Origin: Nisaea denitrificans DSM 18348
GTDB taxonomy: Bacteria > Pseudomonadota > Alphaproteobacteria > Thalassobaculales > Thalassobaculaceae
DNA length: 64,000 nucleotides
Reading direction: 5' to 3'
Assembly: GCF_000426505.1 (NCBI RefSeq)
Contig: NZ_AUFM01000011.1
Span: forward strand, 62,001 to 126,000
A model generated the notes under the pieces. The model was given only the letters and a program-made list of their open reading frames with translations, searched no databases and had not been told where the DNA came from. Shown in pieces: positions 16,266 through 25,606 of this stretch; the stretch's first letter is position 1, and each line of letters opens with the position of its first letter. The position numbers were made by a program, and so were the translations under genes.

Positions 16266-17723
16266 GGGATCGATCTCCGGAGTTTCCGTTACCCGAGACG
16301 GCGGCAGGAGAAGCGAAACGGCCGAGCCACCGGTCGACGGGTTGGTGATTTCAAGCGTGCCGCCGTGCATTTCAGCCAGCATCTTGCAGATTGGCAAGCT
16401 GAGCCCTGTGCCATGGAAGCGGCGTTCGTCAATCTCTCTGGAGACAGCAAGGGGAATGAGCAGGCGCTCTATCTCCGCCTCGGGAATCGACTTGCCGGTA
16501 TCGTGCACGGTGAAGGATGCCGTACCGCCCGGGGAAACGACGAAGGTAAGCTCTACCTTCCCGTCGTCGGGCGTGTGACGCAGCGCGTTTTCCAGGAGTT
16601 TTCCGAGCAGCGTGCCGATAAGTTCCGCATCGACATTCAGGGCATAGCCGGGCGTCGGTGGGTTGACGGTCAGGCGCACGCCCTTGTTGCGTGACAGGGA
16701 AGAGGCGGTGTTTTCCGCGCGCCGCAACAACATCTCTACTTTCACCGGGGCGAAGACTGGCTCGACCTCACCGCCTTCAAGCCGTGTAAGATCCAGAACA
16801 TTCTCGATCAGGTACAGTAGGTGCCGCGCTGCCTGATTGATGTTGCCGGCATAACTGAGATAACGGTGGATCGTGTCGGGTCCGAACCGCTGGCTGCTGA
16901 CAATCTCGGAAAACCCGACGATTGAATTCAGCGGTGTCCGGAGTTCGTCGATCACGCGCCCGACGAAATCGGATTTGGACTGGTGCGCACGTTCGGCTTT
17001 CACACGCAAACGGGTCAGATCGCTTTCCGTTTTCGTTTGACGCAGCTGCAGGGCGTTATAGGCGGACACGACCTGGCCGATCTGGTCCTCGCTGTCCCAG
17101 TCGATCGGGATGCGCGCGCCGCTTTCGCGCTGGATGCGGATAGCCGTCAGCATCTTGTCCAGCGGCTGGCTCACCGTTGTTCGCAAGACCAGGTGGGCGG
17201 CGACGGAGGCGGCAGCGAGCAAGGCAATGCCTAGCAGAGCGATGCAGAACAGAGTGTATGTCAGCCGCTCCACGGCGGGCTCTTTGCTCATGCTGATGAC
17301 GAGTGTGCCGACCCTCTTAAAACTGTTGTCACCCATGTAATTGATGGCAACTGCGCGGGTGAGCGGGGCGTTTACATCAGGCATTGTGCCATATTTGTTG
17401 AGCGCGGCGCCGCTATTGTCGAGTACCGCAATCGTGGCGACATCCCGATCGGCAATGGTTTGTGCGACAAGAAGCCCGATGCGGTCATTCCGGCTTTCCG
17501 CCACGGCTTCGCCCATCAGCAGGGATTGCCGGGAGACCAGAGTATCGAGCTTGGATTCGAGACTGCTGATTGCTTCCCGGTAAGCGATTGTGCCGTATAT
17601 GGAAATCAGGATCGTGAAAATCACCAGGATGATCGGCACAAAGCGCATCAGGTAGCGTGTGCTGATGGATGTCAGGCGAACGGGGTGCACGGTCCAGTCG
17701 GGATGTGAGTGCGGATTACTCAT
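16185..17723 (-). CDS. Sensor histidine kinase-like protein lacking the phosphoacceptor His
   Basis: The protein has 512 residues: a first membrane helix (28-47), a short periplasmic sensor, a second helix (157-180), HAMP (181-232), a HisKA-like domain and a HATPase domain. The H-box reads VIDELRTPLN where the family has SHELRTPLN, so the phosphoacceptor histidine is aspartate (D259, codon GAC at 16947-16949). The ATP-binding motifs are also altered: DTGKSIP instead of DTGxGIP (408-414) and GTGLSL instead of GTGLGL (438-443). The N-box asparagine (LLENALRH, N379) remains. It may be a pseudokinase that binds ATP or a partner kinase without taking phosphate. It overlaps the upstream YHS gene by 8 bp; no response regulator is adjacent. 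Confidence 0.85.
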   Translation of the reverse strand: MSNPHSHPDWTVHPVRLTSISTRYLMRFVPIILVIFTILISIYGTIAYREAISSLESKLDTLVSRQSLLMGEAVAESRNDRIGLLVAQTIADRDVATIAVLDNSGAALNKYGTMPDVNAPLTRAVAINYMGDNSFKRVGTLVISMSKEPAVERLTYTLFCIALLGIALLAAASVAAHLVLRTTVSQPLDKMLTAIRIQRESGARIPIDWDSEDQIGQVVSAYNALQLRQTKTESDLTRLRVKAERAHQSKSDFVGRVIDELRTPLNSIVGFSEIVSSQRFGPDTIHRYLSYAGNINQAARHLLYLIENVLDLTRLEGGEVEPVFAPVKVEMLLRRAENTASSLSRNKGVRLTVNPPTPGYALNVDAELIGTLLGKLLENALRHTPDDGKVELTFVVSPGGTASFTVHDTGKSIPEAEIERLLIPLAVSREIDERRFHGTGLSLPICKMLAEMHGGTLEITNPSTGGSAVSLLLPPSRVTETPEIDPSTGGDVNPSPNHRASSASVQHLHGPV

Positions 17724-18222
17724 TGAGGGCCGCGGCCGGGATCGGCTTTATGACGGGCCAGGTTCGGTCGGCGATTGCGATGTTCTTGTTCAGCTCAGCT
17801 TTCCACAGAGTCTGCGTGGCCCTGTCCAGCTGCAGGTAGAGCTTGCCTTCGACAATCGCAAACACTTCCGGGTCTCCGTCGAATTTCTGGCCAACGGCAA
17901 CGCCATAAGCGCAAAAGCCGCCATAGTGAGGCTCATAGAGCCTCGGCTCCCTGAGAAACTCGTCCCGGTTATTCTCATTGGCGAAATAGTAGGTAGCACC
18001 GCCGTGCTCAGCGCTAATACCGGATTTTCCCCGCTCCGCCCGGTTGTCGGAAAAATAGGACACGGGGTCGTAGCCGCGAAGCGCAAGGCCATTGCTGTCC
18101 AGGTTGAGGTCCGGAGAGGCACCAAATGCCTGTGCGCAACAGAAAAGGGCTGCGAAAACAAATGCAGCTATGAACGGCGCAACCCCGTTGTTTTGACGGG
18201 CTTTACTCTGGCTTCGGTACAT
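17716..18222 (-). CDS. Exported YHS-domain protein
   Basis: This is a small protein of about 168 residues with an N-terminal hydrophobic segment ending in FCCAQAFGA, which looks like a cleavable signal peptide. The mature part has the YHS-like pattern LRGYDPVSYFSD, then YYFANENNRDEFLREPRLYEPHYGGFCAYGVA. This matches many small periplasmic YHS proteins and metal-linked domains. I chose the ATG at 18222, because the upstream candidate at 18276 would add a polar stretch before the signal peptide. It overlaps the pseudokinase gene by 8 bp, so the two are co-transcribed and may sense or signal together. The ligand is unknown; metal binding is a guess from the family. Confidence 0.85.
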   Translation of the reverse strand: MYRSQSKARQNNGVAPFIAAFVFAALFCCAQAFGASPDLNLDSNGLALRGYDPVSYFSDNRAERGKSGISAEHGGATYYFANENNRDEFLREPRLYEPHYGGFCAYGVAVGQKFDGDPEVFAIVEGKLYLQLDRATQTLWKAELNKNIAIADRTWPVIKPIPAAALNE

Positions 18223-18413
18223 CGTCGGTACTCGCGAATTATTGTCAGAATCACTATCCGGGAATTTCGTTACCAATTCCTAAACGCCCGTTCCATCTCC
18301 GGATTCCGGAACAGGATTGGTTCCGACACGATAGCTGGTTTGCACCGCCGAATTCGCTAGGATGCCGTCAAAATGCTAATTGGTCGTAAATGACCCTCAA
18401 AAGGAGCAAGAAA

Positions 18414-19352
18414 ATGGCAAGGCCGACACGGGTGGAAATTACTGAGGTCGGGCCGCGGGACGGCCTTCAGGCGGAGCCGAAATTCGTTCCGACGGAACTG
18501 AAGATCAAACTGATCAACGATCTGGTCGATGCAGGCGTCAAACGCATGGAGTTTTCCTCCTTCGTCTCGCCGCGCGCCGTGCCGCAGCTGGCGGACGTTC
18601 TTGAGGTTCTGAACGGCGTCGACCGATCCAAGGGCGCAGTGCTTGCAGCTCTGGTGCCGAACGTTAAGGGCGCCATCCGCGCCGCCGAAGCCGGCGTCGA
18701 CGAGATGATCGTCTTTGTCTCCGCTTCCGAGAGCCACAACAAGAAGAACGTGAACCGCACTGTCGATGAGTCACTGGCCGGTTTTGCTCAGGTGGCCAAG
18801 ATCGCCGAGGAAGCGAAGATCCCGGTTTCGGCCGCGATTGCCACCTCCTTCGGTTGCCCGTTCGAGGGGAACATTCCGGCTGAACAGCTCGGTTATATAG
18901 CCAAGCATTTTGTTGATTTCGGCTTTCAGGGCGTTGCGCTCGGGGATACCACTGGCATGGCGACGCCGCCGCTGGTGACCCGCAATGTGCGCTACCTGAA
19001 AGAGCATGTGCCGAGCTTGCCGATCCATCTGCATTTCCACAACACGCGCGGTATCGGCCTGGTGAACGTGGTTGCCGGCCTCGATGAAGGCGTCACGCAT
19101 TTCGACAGCTCATTCGGCGGCGCCGGCGGGTGCCCGTTCGCACCGAAGGCGACTGGGAACATCTGCACCGAGGATCTCGTTTATCTGATGCATGAAATGG
19201 GCATCGAGACGGGTATCGATCTTGGCAAATTGATGAAGATCGCCAGCATTGTGGAAGAAGCCCTCGGGCATCCGCTGCCTGGCCAGGTGATGAAAGCCGG
19301 GCCGCGGCTCGACTTGCATTCCATGGGGGACGTGCAGACGGCAGTGGGCTGA
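18414..19352 (+). CDS. Hydroxymethylglutaryl-CoA lyase (or related acyl-CoA lyase)
   Basis: This TIM-barrel HMGL-like enzyme has 312 residues and would cleave HMG-CoA to acetyl-CoA and acetoacetate, the last step of leucine breakdown. Visible motifs are EVGPRDGLQ (11-19, metal and base residues), HLHFHNTRG with H207 and H209, and the signature GGAGGCPFAP with the catalytic C240. The ATG at 18414 has AAGGAG eight bases upstream. The gene is 4 bp from a CaiB-type CoA transferase and is followed by an amidinotransferase, with no other leucine genes, so the true substrate could be another 3-hydroxy-3-methylacyl-CoA. Confidence is high for the fold and moderate for the substrate. Confidence 0.88.
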   Translation: MARPTRVEITEVGPRDGLQAEPKFVPTELKIKLINDLVDAGVKRMEFSSFVSPRAVPQLADVLEVLNGVDRSKGAVLAALVPNVKGAIRAAEAGVDEMIVFVSASESHNKKNVNRTVDESLAGFAQVAKIAEEAKIPVSAAIATSFGCPFEGNIPAEQLGYIAKHFVDFGFQGVALGDTTGMATPPLVTRNVRYLKEHVPSLPIHLHFHNTRGIGLVNVVAGLDEGVTHFDSSFGGAGGCPFAPKATGNICTEDLVYLMHEMGIETGIDLGKLMKIASIVEEALGHPLPGQVMKAGPRLDLHSMGDVQTAVG

Positions 19353-19356
19353 TCTC

Positions 19357-20508
19357 ATGCCGCTTTCTGACATCAAGGTCGTTGACCTGACGCGGATTCT
19401 CGCCGGGCCGTTCTGCACCCAGTTGCTGGCCGATATGGGAGCGGACGTCATCAAGATCGAGTCGCCTACAGGTGATCCGGTGCGTGAGCAGGGCGTGACC
19501 CGCGACGGCATGAGCTGGTATTTCGCCCAGTTCAACCGGAACAAAAAATCGGTAGTCCTCGATCTTTACACGGACGAGGGGAAGCAGACCCTCGCCCGGC
19601 TGATCGAGGGCGCGGACGTGCTGGTGGAAAACTACCGGCCGGGCGTGCTGGACAAGATGGGCTTCGATCAGGCGCGCCTTGCCGCGTTGAACCCCGATCT
19701 GGTTGTGACCAGCGTGAATGGCTACGGCTCAACCGGGCCTTATGTTGATCGTCCGTCCTTCGACTTCATCGCCCAGGCCATGAGCGGGTTCATGAGCGTG
19801 AACGGGGCGGACGGCGGCGATCCGATGCGTGCCGCGCCGCCGATGAGCGACCTTATCGCGGGCCTTTATGCCGCGTTCGGTACGCTTGCCGCGTTGCATG
19901 CCCGCAAGCGGATCGGCAAGGGGCAAAGGGTAGAATCCTCCCTTACCGGTGGCCTGATCAGCATGCTCGGGTATCTTTCGGCGGAGTATTTCGCCACAGG
20001 CGAAGTACCGAAGCGGACCGGAAACGACCATCCGATCGTCGCGCCTTACGGTTTGTTTACAGCGTCCGACGGCACAGTCGCCGTGGCGCCGTCGAACGAT
20101 GCCTTCGTGGTGCGGTTCCTTGAATGTATCGGGCTCGGGCATCTGCTGGAGCAATCGGATTACGCGACGAACGAGCGCCGGGTGCGGAACCGGCCGTCCC
20201 TGAACGAGCATATCAACGCGCGGATGGCGGAACAGCCGGTGGATCATTGGATCGAGGCGATAAACAAGGCCGGCTGTCCGTGCGGCCGGGTGATGGATCT
20301 GCAGGAGGTGTTCAGCGACCCGCAGGTGCTTGCGCAGGATCTGGTTCTGGACGTGGCGCAGCCGGATGGTACGATCATCCGCATGACCGGGTTCCCGGTT
20401 AAACTCTCGGACACACCGGCACAGCTGCGCCATCCGGTCCCGTCACTTGGCGGCGATACGGAATCCGTGTTGGCTTCGTTGTCTCCGGCGGTCAAGAAAA
20501 CAGGATAA
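19357..20508 (+). CDS. CaiB/BaiF-family (class III) CoA transferase
   Basis: The protein has 383 residues. The family opening is SDIKVVDLTRILAGPFCTQLLADMGADVIKIE, followed by SWYFAQFNRNKKSVVLDL and the region FDFIAQAMSGFMSVNG...PMSDLIAGLYAAFGTLAAL, where the catalytic aspartate is in PMSDLIAG. It moves CoA between carboxylic acids in the cytoplasm through a mixed anhydride. It sits 4 bp after the HMG-CoA lyase and 6 bp before an amidinotransferase, so the three genes form one operon. A reasonable reading is activation of an organic acid to its CoA ester, which the lyase then cleaves; the acid is unknown. Confidence 0.92.
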   Translation: MPLSDIKVVDLTRILAGPFCTQLLADMGADVIKIESPTGDPVREQGVTRDGMSWYFAQFNRNKKSVVLDLYTDEGKQTLARLIEGADVLVENYRPGVLDKMGFDQARLAALNPDLVVTSVNGYGSTGPYVDRPSFDFIAQAMSGFMSVNGADGGDPMRAAPPMSDLIAGLYAAFGTLAALHARKRIGKGQRVESSLTGGLISMLGYLSAEYFATGEVPKRTGNDHPIVAPYGLFTASDGTVAVAPSNDAFVVRFLECIGLGHLLEQSDYATNERRVRNRPSLNEHINARMAEQPVDHWIEAINKAGCPCGRVMDLQEVFSDPQVLAQDLVLDVAQPDGTIIRMTGFPVKLSDTPAQLRHPVPSLGGDTESVLASLSPAVKKTG

Positions 20509-20514
20509 ACTGAT

Positions 20515-21477
20515 ATGAGTGATCGTAAGGGGCTGTTCAACACGTCCGCCTATGGCGGGCCGGGCTGGTCCGGACGGGACCGAACCCACCGCGAGGAGAT
20601 TGGCGATCTCTGGGCGCCATCGGGTATCGATAGCGAATGGGCGCCCCTTAAAAGCGTGGTCATGCACCGTCCCGGTGCGGAGCTCGACATCTCCCACAAC
20701 GATCCTGATGCCGTGCAGATGCTGGCGCCGGTGGATCTCGGTCTTGCCCGCGCCCAGCATGACGGGATTGCCGAGGCTTACCGGGCGCACGGTGTCGAGG
20801 TGCATTACGTCGACCCACCGGCAACGCCGACGCCGAACCAGATGTTCTGCGCCGACTTGTTCGTTATGACGCCTGAAGGCGCCATTCTGGCCCGTCCGGC
20901 CTCGACTGTCCGGGCCGGCGAGGAGCGACTGATCGCGCGCCGGCTGGCAGATATCGGCGTGCCGATCCAGAGTACCTTGCGTGGCAATGCCCTTTTCGAA
21001 GGCGCGGATGCGATGTGGCTCGATCCGGAAACGGTGATGGTCGGCATGGGGCAACGGACCAATGCCGAGGCCGTGGGACAGATTGATGATGTGCTGACCG
21101 GCATGGGCGTCGAGGTCATCCCGGTCGATATGCCGTTCGGTTGCATGCATTTCATGGGATTGCTGCGGATCGTCGACAAGGATCTGGCCGTTTGCTGGTG
21201 GCGCCGCACACCACACGCCACGGTGCGGGCGCTGGAGGAGCGTGGCTACGAGATCATCTGGTTGCCGGAAGGACCGGACCTTGAACTGAACCGGGCGATG
21301 AACATCGTCACCCTGGCGCCGCGCAAGGTCCTGATGTGCGCCGGATATGATTCCGTTCAGAAAGTCTATGAGGATGCCGGGGTCGAATGCGTGACCGTGG
21401 ATTGCTCGGAGCTGGTGAAAGCCGCTGGCGCCATGGGCTGCCTCACGGGTGTGGTGCACCGGGAAGCTGTTAGCTGA
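20515..21477 (+). CDS. Amidinotransferase/dimethylarginine dimethylaminohydrolase-family protein
   Basis: The protein has 320 residues with the pentein fold of arginine-modifying enzymes. Recognisable blocks are WAPLKSVVMHRPGAEL, NQMFCADLFVM, FEGADAMWLDPETVMVGMGQRTN and a C-terminal GAMGCLTGVVHRE, which holds the candidate catalytic cysteine. The histidine region FGCMHFMGLLRIVDKDL corresponds to the conserved HLD-type block but reads HFM. It would act on a guanidino compound (hydrolysis or amidino transfer) in the cytoplasm. It is the last gene of the lyase-CoA transferase operon, which suggests that a guanidino-carboxylate is the operon's substrate. That link is inference; the family alone does not fix the substrate. 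Confidence 0.82.
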   Translation: MSDRKGLFNTSAYGGPGWSGRDRTHREEIGDLWAPSGIDSEWAPLKSVVMHRPGAELDISHNDPDAVQMLAPVDLGLARAQHDGIAEAYRAHGVEVHYVDPPATPTPNQMFCADLFVMTPEGAILARPASTVRAGEERLIARRLADIGVPIQSTLRGNALFEGADAMWLDPETVMVGMGQRTNAEAVGQIDDVLTGMGVEVIPVDMPFGCMHFMGLLRIVDKDLAVCWWRRTPHATVRALEERGYEIIWLPEGPDLELNRAMNIVTLAPRKVLMCAGYDSVQKVYEDAGVECVTVDCSELVKAAGAMGCLTGVVHREAVS

Positions 21478-21503
21478 TCAGCCGCTAAGCAAAGGCTGGT
21501 TGC

Positions 21504-21728
21504 TCAGAAGTCGGTCACGCGACCTTTATGTTCCCAATCGCCATAGCGGGTCGGCTCGGGTCCATCATAGCCGCCGATTTCTTCCTGACCGGGCGTGCCT
21601 TTCGTCTCCGGCTTCAATTGAGGCGGGGTGACGAAGGTTTCGGCGTTGACCGGTTTTGGCGCCCTGTCGGGTGACGGTTTCGTGCCGCTGACGGTGACTT
21701 GCGTGAAGGTGCGTTTGGTCTCGCTCAT
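21504..21728 (-). CDS. DUF1674 protein, SDHAF4-type succinate dehydrogenase assembly factor
   Basis: This 74-residue protein ends in EEIGGYDGPEPTRYGDWEHKGRVTDF, the diagnostic C-terminal block of DUF1674/SDHAF4. The family helps mature the flavinated SdhA subunit of succinate dehydrogenase. The N-terminal half is proline-rich and low in predicted structure, as usual. It is divergent from htpX, an arrangement I associate with alphaproteobacteria. No sdh genes are in the window. Confidence 0.9.
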   Translation of the reverse strand: MSETKRTFTQVTVSGTKPSPDRAPKPVNAETFVTPPQLKPETKGTPGQEEIGGYDGPEPTRYGDWEHKGRVTDF

Positions 21729-21845
21729 AAACTATATATGGTCCTTGGTAGGCGCCGCGCCAAGCCTTGATCCGTTTTTCCCGATGCCCACTTAACAGTC
21801 GTTCCGGCCATGATGCCGGATAACGGAAACCTTTAAGAGGAATAG

Positions 21846-22709
21846 ATGGGCTACGCTCGCACCGCTTTGCTTTTGGCCGGAATGACGGCGCTGTTTCTCG
21901 GCGTCGGTTACATGCTTGGCGGCGAGGCGGGAATGATGATCGCGCTGGTCTTCGCGGCCGGCATGAATCTCTTCACCTACTGGAACGCCGACAAGATGGT
22001 GCTCGGCATGTATGGCGCACGCGAAATCCAGCGCGCCGACCTGCCGTGGCTCCACGATATGATTCAGCAACTGGCACGCCGGGCGGAACTGCCGATGCCG
22101 AAGGTCTATCTGATCGAACAGGATCAGCCGAACGCCTTCGCCACCGGACGGAACCCGGAAAATGCCGCCGTGGCCGCAACACGCGGCCTGCTGGAGCGGA
22201 TGAGCCATGAAGAGGTCGCCGGGGTCATGGCGCATGAGCTGGCGCATGTGAAGAACCGCGATACTCTGATCATGACGATAACGGCAACCATCGCCGGTGC
22301 CATTTCCATGCTGGCCAATTTCGCACTGTTCTTCGGCAATAACCGAAACAACCCGCTTGGGCTGATAGGCACGCTGGCGATGATGTTTCTGGCGCCGTTG
22401 GCGGCAATGCTGGTGCAGATGGCGATCAGCCGTTCGCGTGAATACGAAGCTGACCGGCTCGGTGCCGAAATCTGTGGCCGTCCGCTCTGGCTTGCCTCGG
22501 CACTGGCCAAGCTGGAGAAGGGGGCGGCCACGATCGACAATCATGCGGCGGAGCGCAACCCGGCGACTGCGCATATGTTCATCATCAATCCGCTGCACGC
22601 GCATGCCGTGGACAGCCTGTTTTCCACCCATCCGAATACGCAGAACCGCATTGCCGCGTTACAGCGAATGGCCGGGGCGGGCAATACCAGTCGAGGGCCT
22701 TGGGACTAG
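21846..22709 (+). CDS. htpX: Membrane metalloprotease HtpX
   Basis: This M48B zinc protease of the inner membrane takes part in membrane protein quality control. The 287-residue protein has two N-terminal hydrophobic segments (about 5-22 and 29-47), the HExxH motif HELAH (H130, E131, H134), a second hydrophobic pair (about 142-188), and [11 protein letters not shown], which carries the third zinc ligand (first E of EADR). All catalytic residues are present. AGAGGAATAG gives a good ribosome binding site. Its stop overlaps the 3' end of the convergent chemoreceptor gene by four bases. Confidence 0.95.
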   Translation: MGYARTALLLAGMTALFLGVGYMLGGEAGMMIALVFAAGMNLFTYWNADKMVLGMYGAREIQRADLPWLHDMIQQLARRAELPMPKVYLIEQDQPNAFATGRNPENAAVAATRGLLERMSHEEVAGVMAHELAHVKNRDTLIMTITATIAGAISMLANFALFFGNNRNNPLGLIGTLAMMFLAPLAAMLVQMAISRSREYEADRLGAEICGRPLWLASALAKLEKGAATIDNHAAERNPATAHMFIINPLHAHAVDSLFSTHPNTQNRIAALQRMAGAGNTSRGPWD

Positions 22710-24082
22710 TCTTCTTCTTCGTCGGATTGCTCCGTCACGTGGCCGGATAATTCGTCCAGAAGACGCATGACCTCCTTCGACGCCTCGCCGGCATCCCAGA
22801 TCAACCGGATAGCCCCGTCCATGTCGCCGGACATGAAAGTCTCGGCGGCGGCGATCCCAGCACGATGGACCTCCTTGTGAGGCTCCATGAGGGCGGCCCA
22901 GGCGGGATTGCCGGTGAGCTCCGGGTCGGTCTGGGCGTCATACCATTTGCCCAGTCTGCAGCTATGGTGATCCGCCAGTTCCTGCGGATCGAGAAACGCG
23001 CGACCAGCAAGCATCTGGGCAAGCCGGCGCATCCAGATCATATGATCCGACTTCGCGGCATGGATCGTTGCGTTTGGAATTCCTTCCAGCACGTATGCCT
23101 CGATGCTGGTCGAGATGATCGGCGCGGTCCGCTCGAGAGATTCGATGGCTCCATCGATCAGCGAGACGTTTTCCGCACTCATCCGGGCAATAACGCCGAC
23201 ACCGCCCGCGATTTCCTCGGTCGCGGACTGTTGCTCGATCAGAATTCCGGAAATCTCCTCCATGCGGTCGGTCACGGAAGTGATGCCGCTGGCGAGACGA
23301 TCCATTTCGGATCCTGCTGTTTCGATGGATTGCCGGCCGGTATCGACCGTTTCCGCGCCAGACTTCATGACGGTGACAATCGTATCCATCTCCGACCGGA
23401 GCTCGGTGATGCGTGAGCGGATATCGTCCGTGGCTTCGGCCGTCTGATTGGCGAGGGTCTTGACCTCGCCGGCGACGACAGCAAACCCCTTTCCGGCTTC
23501 TCCGGCCCGGGCGGCTTCGATCGTGGCGTTCAGGGCAAGCAGGTTGGTTTGTTTGGCGATCGCCTCAATGGTGGAGACGATCTCACCGATCCGGTTCGAG
23601 GCTTCGGCCAGCGCTCCAACCTTGTCCACGGCTGAATGCACAACCTCGAAAACGGCCCCCATGGCGGAAACCGCATTGGATGCAGCCTGTTTACCCGTAT
23701 CGGAGACGGCGACGGCCTCATGTGCTTCCGCCGCGGCGGATTCGGAGGTCGCAGTGATACTGTTCACGGTGGCGGAAAGTTCTTCGACCGCGGAGGCGAT
23801 AGACTGGGTCCGGGAGTCGACTTCCCGGACGGAGCGGGTCATCTCGGCAACCTGGCGCACGCTATCATTCGCGGTCACCGACATTTCGACCCACTGCTTG
23901 AGTTGGCCTTCGGCGTCTTGCGAATGGCTTTGGAACGAGGCGAGGACTTCAGCCGTTCGGTCGCCAAAATAGGGCTCAAGTAGATCTGCGTTACGGGCCA
24001 GCAGAGCGTCTATAAAGGAGTCCGGCAAGAGCACGATGTCGTCGAGCGCGATGTTTTCAGCCAAGACCTTGTCCTTCCGCAT
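22706..24082 (-). CDS. Soluble methyl-accepting chemotaxis protein with CZB zinc domain
   Basis: This is a cytoplasmic chemoreceptor of about 458 residues without membrane segments. After a short N-terminal region comes a long coiled-coil signalling domain, with the conserved hairpin tip [24 protein letters not shown] (about residues 175-198). The C-terminal CZB domain has H, C, H and H ligands (about H347, C375, H402, H406, within the patterns [17 protein letters not shown] and PHKEVH). CZB domains bind zinc and sense oxidants such as hypochlorite in known examples. I chose the ATG at 24082; a GTG at 24106 is possible, and neither has a clear ribosome binding site. No che genes are nearby, so it must feed a distant pathway. 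Confidence 0.9.
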   Translation of the reverse strand: MRKDKVLAENIALDDIVLLPDSFIDALLARNADLLEPYFGDRTAEVLASFQSHSQDAEGQLKQWVEMSVTANDSVRQVAEMTRSVREVDSRTQSIASAVEELSATVNSITATSESAAAEAHEAVAVSDTGKQAASNAVSAMGAVFEVVHSAVDKVGALAEASNRIGEIVSTIEAIAKQTNLLALNATIEAARAGEAGKGFAVVAGEVKTLANQTAEATDDIRSRITELRSEMDTIVTVMKSGAETVDTGRQSIETAGSEMDRLASGITSVTDRMEEISGILIEQQSATEEIAGGVGVIARMSAENVSLIDGAIESLERTAPIISTSIEAYVLEGIPNATIHAAKSDHMIWMRRLAQMLAGRAFLDPQELADHHSCRLGKWYDAQTDPELTGNPAWAALMEPHKEVHRAGIAAAETFMSGDMDGAIRLIWDAGEASKEVMRLLDELSGHVTEQSDEEED

Positions 24083-24253
24083 TTCTGAGTTCGGTACAAG
24101 AATCACCCGTTTTGGTTAAGAAATACCAAACGCATCCAAGCTTTATCTACCAGTGATGGTTCGATGACCGTGCAGCAGGTCCGTGTGCGAATGCATGGCC
24201 GCCCTGCTGCGAAAATACTGGCCAGAAAACGGGGGCTGGGGTAAGCGACGGTT

Positions 24254-25552
24254 ATGGAAACAGAGCGAAAACAGGACGTCTCCGCAGCCCGGAGCGTCGC
24301 CTTCGATATTCTCCGCGCGGTGCTGACCAAGGGGACGCCGCTGGACGATGCGCTGGCCGTACATGACGGCCTCAACCTGCTGCCGCGCCGGGACCGGGGT
24401 TTCACCCGCACCATCGTCGGCATGACATTGCGCCGGCTCGGCCAGATCGATGCGTTGATCGAAACCCTGATAGAGAAACCCCTGCCGCGTCAGGCGACGG
24501 TTGTGCATGACGTTCTCCGGCTCGCCGTGGCCGAGCTGTTGTTCCTTGATGTCGCGCCGCATGCGGCAGTCGACAGCGCGGTGACGATGGTGGAAAGCCG
24601 GGGGCACCCGAAATTTAAGGGCCTGGTCAATGCTGTGCTGCGCCGGGTTTCCCGTGAAGGCACGGAGCGTCTGAAAGAGTTTCCGATCGAGATGAACTAT
24701 CAGCCTTGGATGATAGAAAGCTGGCGGGCTTCCTTCGGCGCCGAGGTTGCGCATGCGATTGCCGAATATTCCCTGACCCAGCCGCCGCTCGATATTTCCG
24801 TCAGAAGCAATCCGGAAGGATGGGCGGAAAAGCTGGAAGCCACATTGCTGCCGACGGGTACGCTGCGCCGTGAATTCGACGGCGCGATCACCGGCCTGCC
24901 GGGGTTTGACGCAGGAGGCTGGTGGGTGCAGGACGCCGCCGCCGCGCTGCCGGCCAAGCTGCTTGGCGATGTCAAAGGCAAACGGGTCTTCGATCTCTGC
25001 GCCGCACCCGGCGGCAAGACGCTGCAGCTCGCGTCCATGGGGGCGAATGTGCTGGCGGTTGATCGTTCATCCAAGCGTCTGAAGCGGCTGGAACGCAATC
25101 TTGAGCGCATGGGGCTCCGCGCGGGCGTCGCCGTCGCCGATATCACCGGCTGGACAGCACCGGACACGCCCGAGGCCATCCTGCTCGACCCGCCCTGCAC
25201 GGCGACCGGCACCATCCGTCGGCACCCGGATATCCTGCACGCCAAGGGCATCGGGGACCTCAACAAGCTGACGACACTGCAGGCGAAGCTGCTGGCCAAG
25301 GCGGCGGGGATGCTGCAGCCGGGTGGGCGTCTGGTCTATTGCACCTGTTCCCAGCAGTCGGAAGAGGGCGAGGCCCAAGTTGCTCGCGCACTGGCCGAAT
25401 TGCCGTTGGAACGCGATCCGGTGACGGTGGAAGAACTGGGTGGGTTGGACAAGCTGCTGACCCCGGATGGCGATGTCCGCACTGGTCCGCATCTTTATCC
25501 GGAGTTGGGTGGCTTCGACGGATTCTTCATCGCGCGGTTTAAGCGGGTATAA
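24254..25552 (+). CDS. rsmB: 16S rRNA (cytosine-C5)-methyltransferase RsmB-like
   Basis: The protein has 432 residues: an N-terminal NusB-like RNA-binding domain (about 10-140; ARSVAFDILRAVL) and a C-terminal SAM-dependent m5C methyltransferase. Motif I is VFDLCAAPGGKTLQLA. The catalytic cysteines lie in LDPPCTATGTIRRHPDI (motif IV) and YCTCSQQSEEGE (motif VI). It methylates a cytosine of 16S rRNA, C967 in E. coli numbering, in the cytoplasm. It is followed by rpe and the heparinase-like gene on the same strand, with gaps of 54 bp and 27 bp. Alphaproteobacterial members are often annotated only as RsmB/NOP family, so the exact target base is inferred. Confidence 0.9.
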   Translation: METERKQDVSAARSVAFDILRAVLTKGTPLDDALAVHDGLNLLPRRDRGFTRTIVGMTLRRLGQIDALIETLIEKPLPRQATVVHDVLRLAVAELLFLDVAPHAAVDSAVTMVESRGHPKFKGLVNAVLRRVSREGTERLKEFPIEMNYQPWMIESWRASFGAEVAHAIAEYSLTQPPLDISVRSNPEGWAEKLEATLLPTGTLRREFDGAITGLPGFDAGGWWVQDAAAALPAKLLGDVKGKRVFDLCAAPGGKTLQLASMGANVLAVDRSSKRLKRLERNLERMGLRAGVAVADITGWTAPDTPEAILLDPPCTATGTIRRHPDILHAKGIGDLNKLTTLQAKLLAKAAGMLQPGGRLVYCTCSQQSEEGEAQVARALAELPLERDPVTVEELGGLDKLLTPDGDVRTGPHLYPELGGFDGFFIARFKRV

Positions 25553-25606
25553 GCTGTTTCAGTGCCCATACTTGTCCACCGTCAGGCAACCTGTTAGGTG
25601 AAAGCC

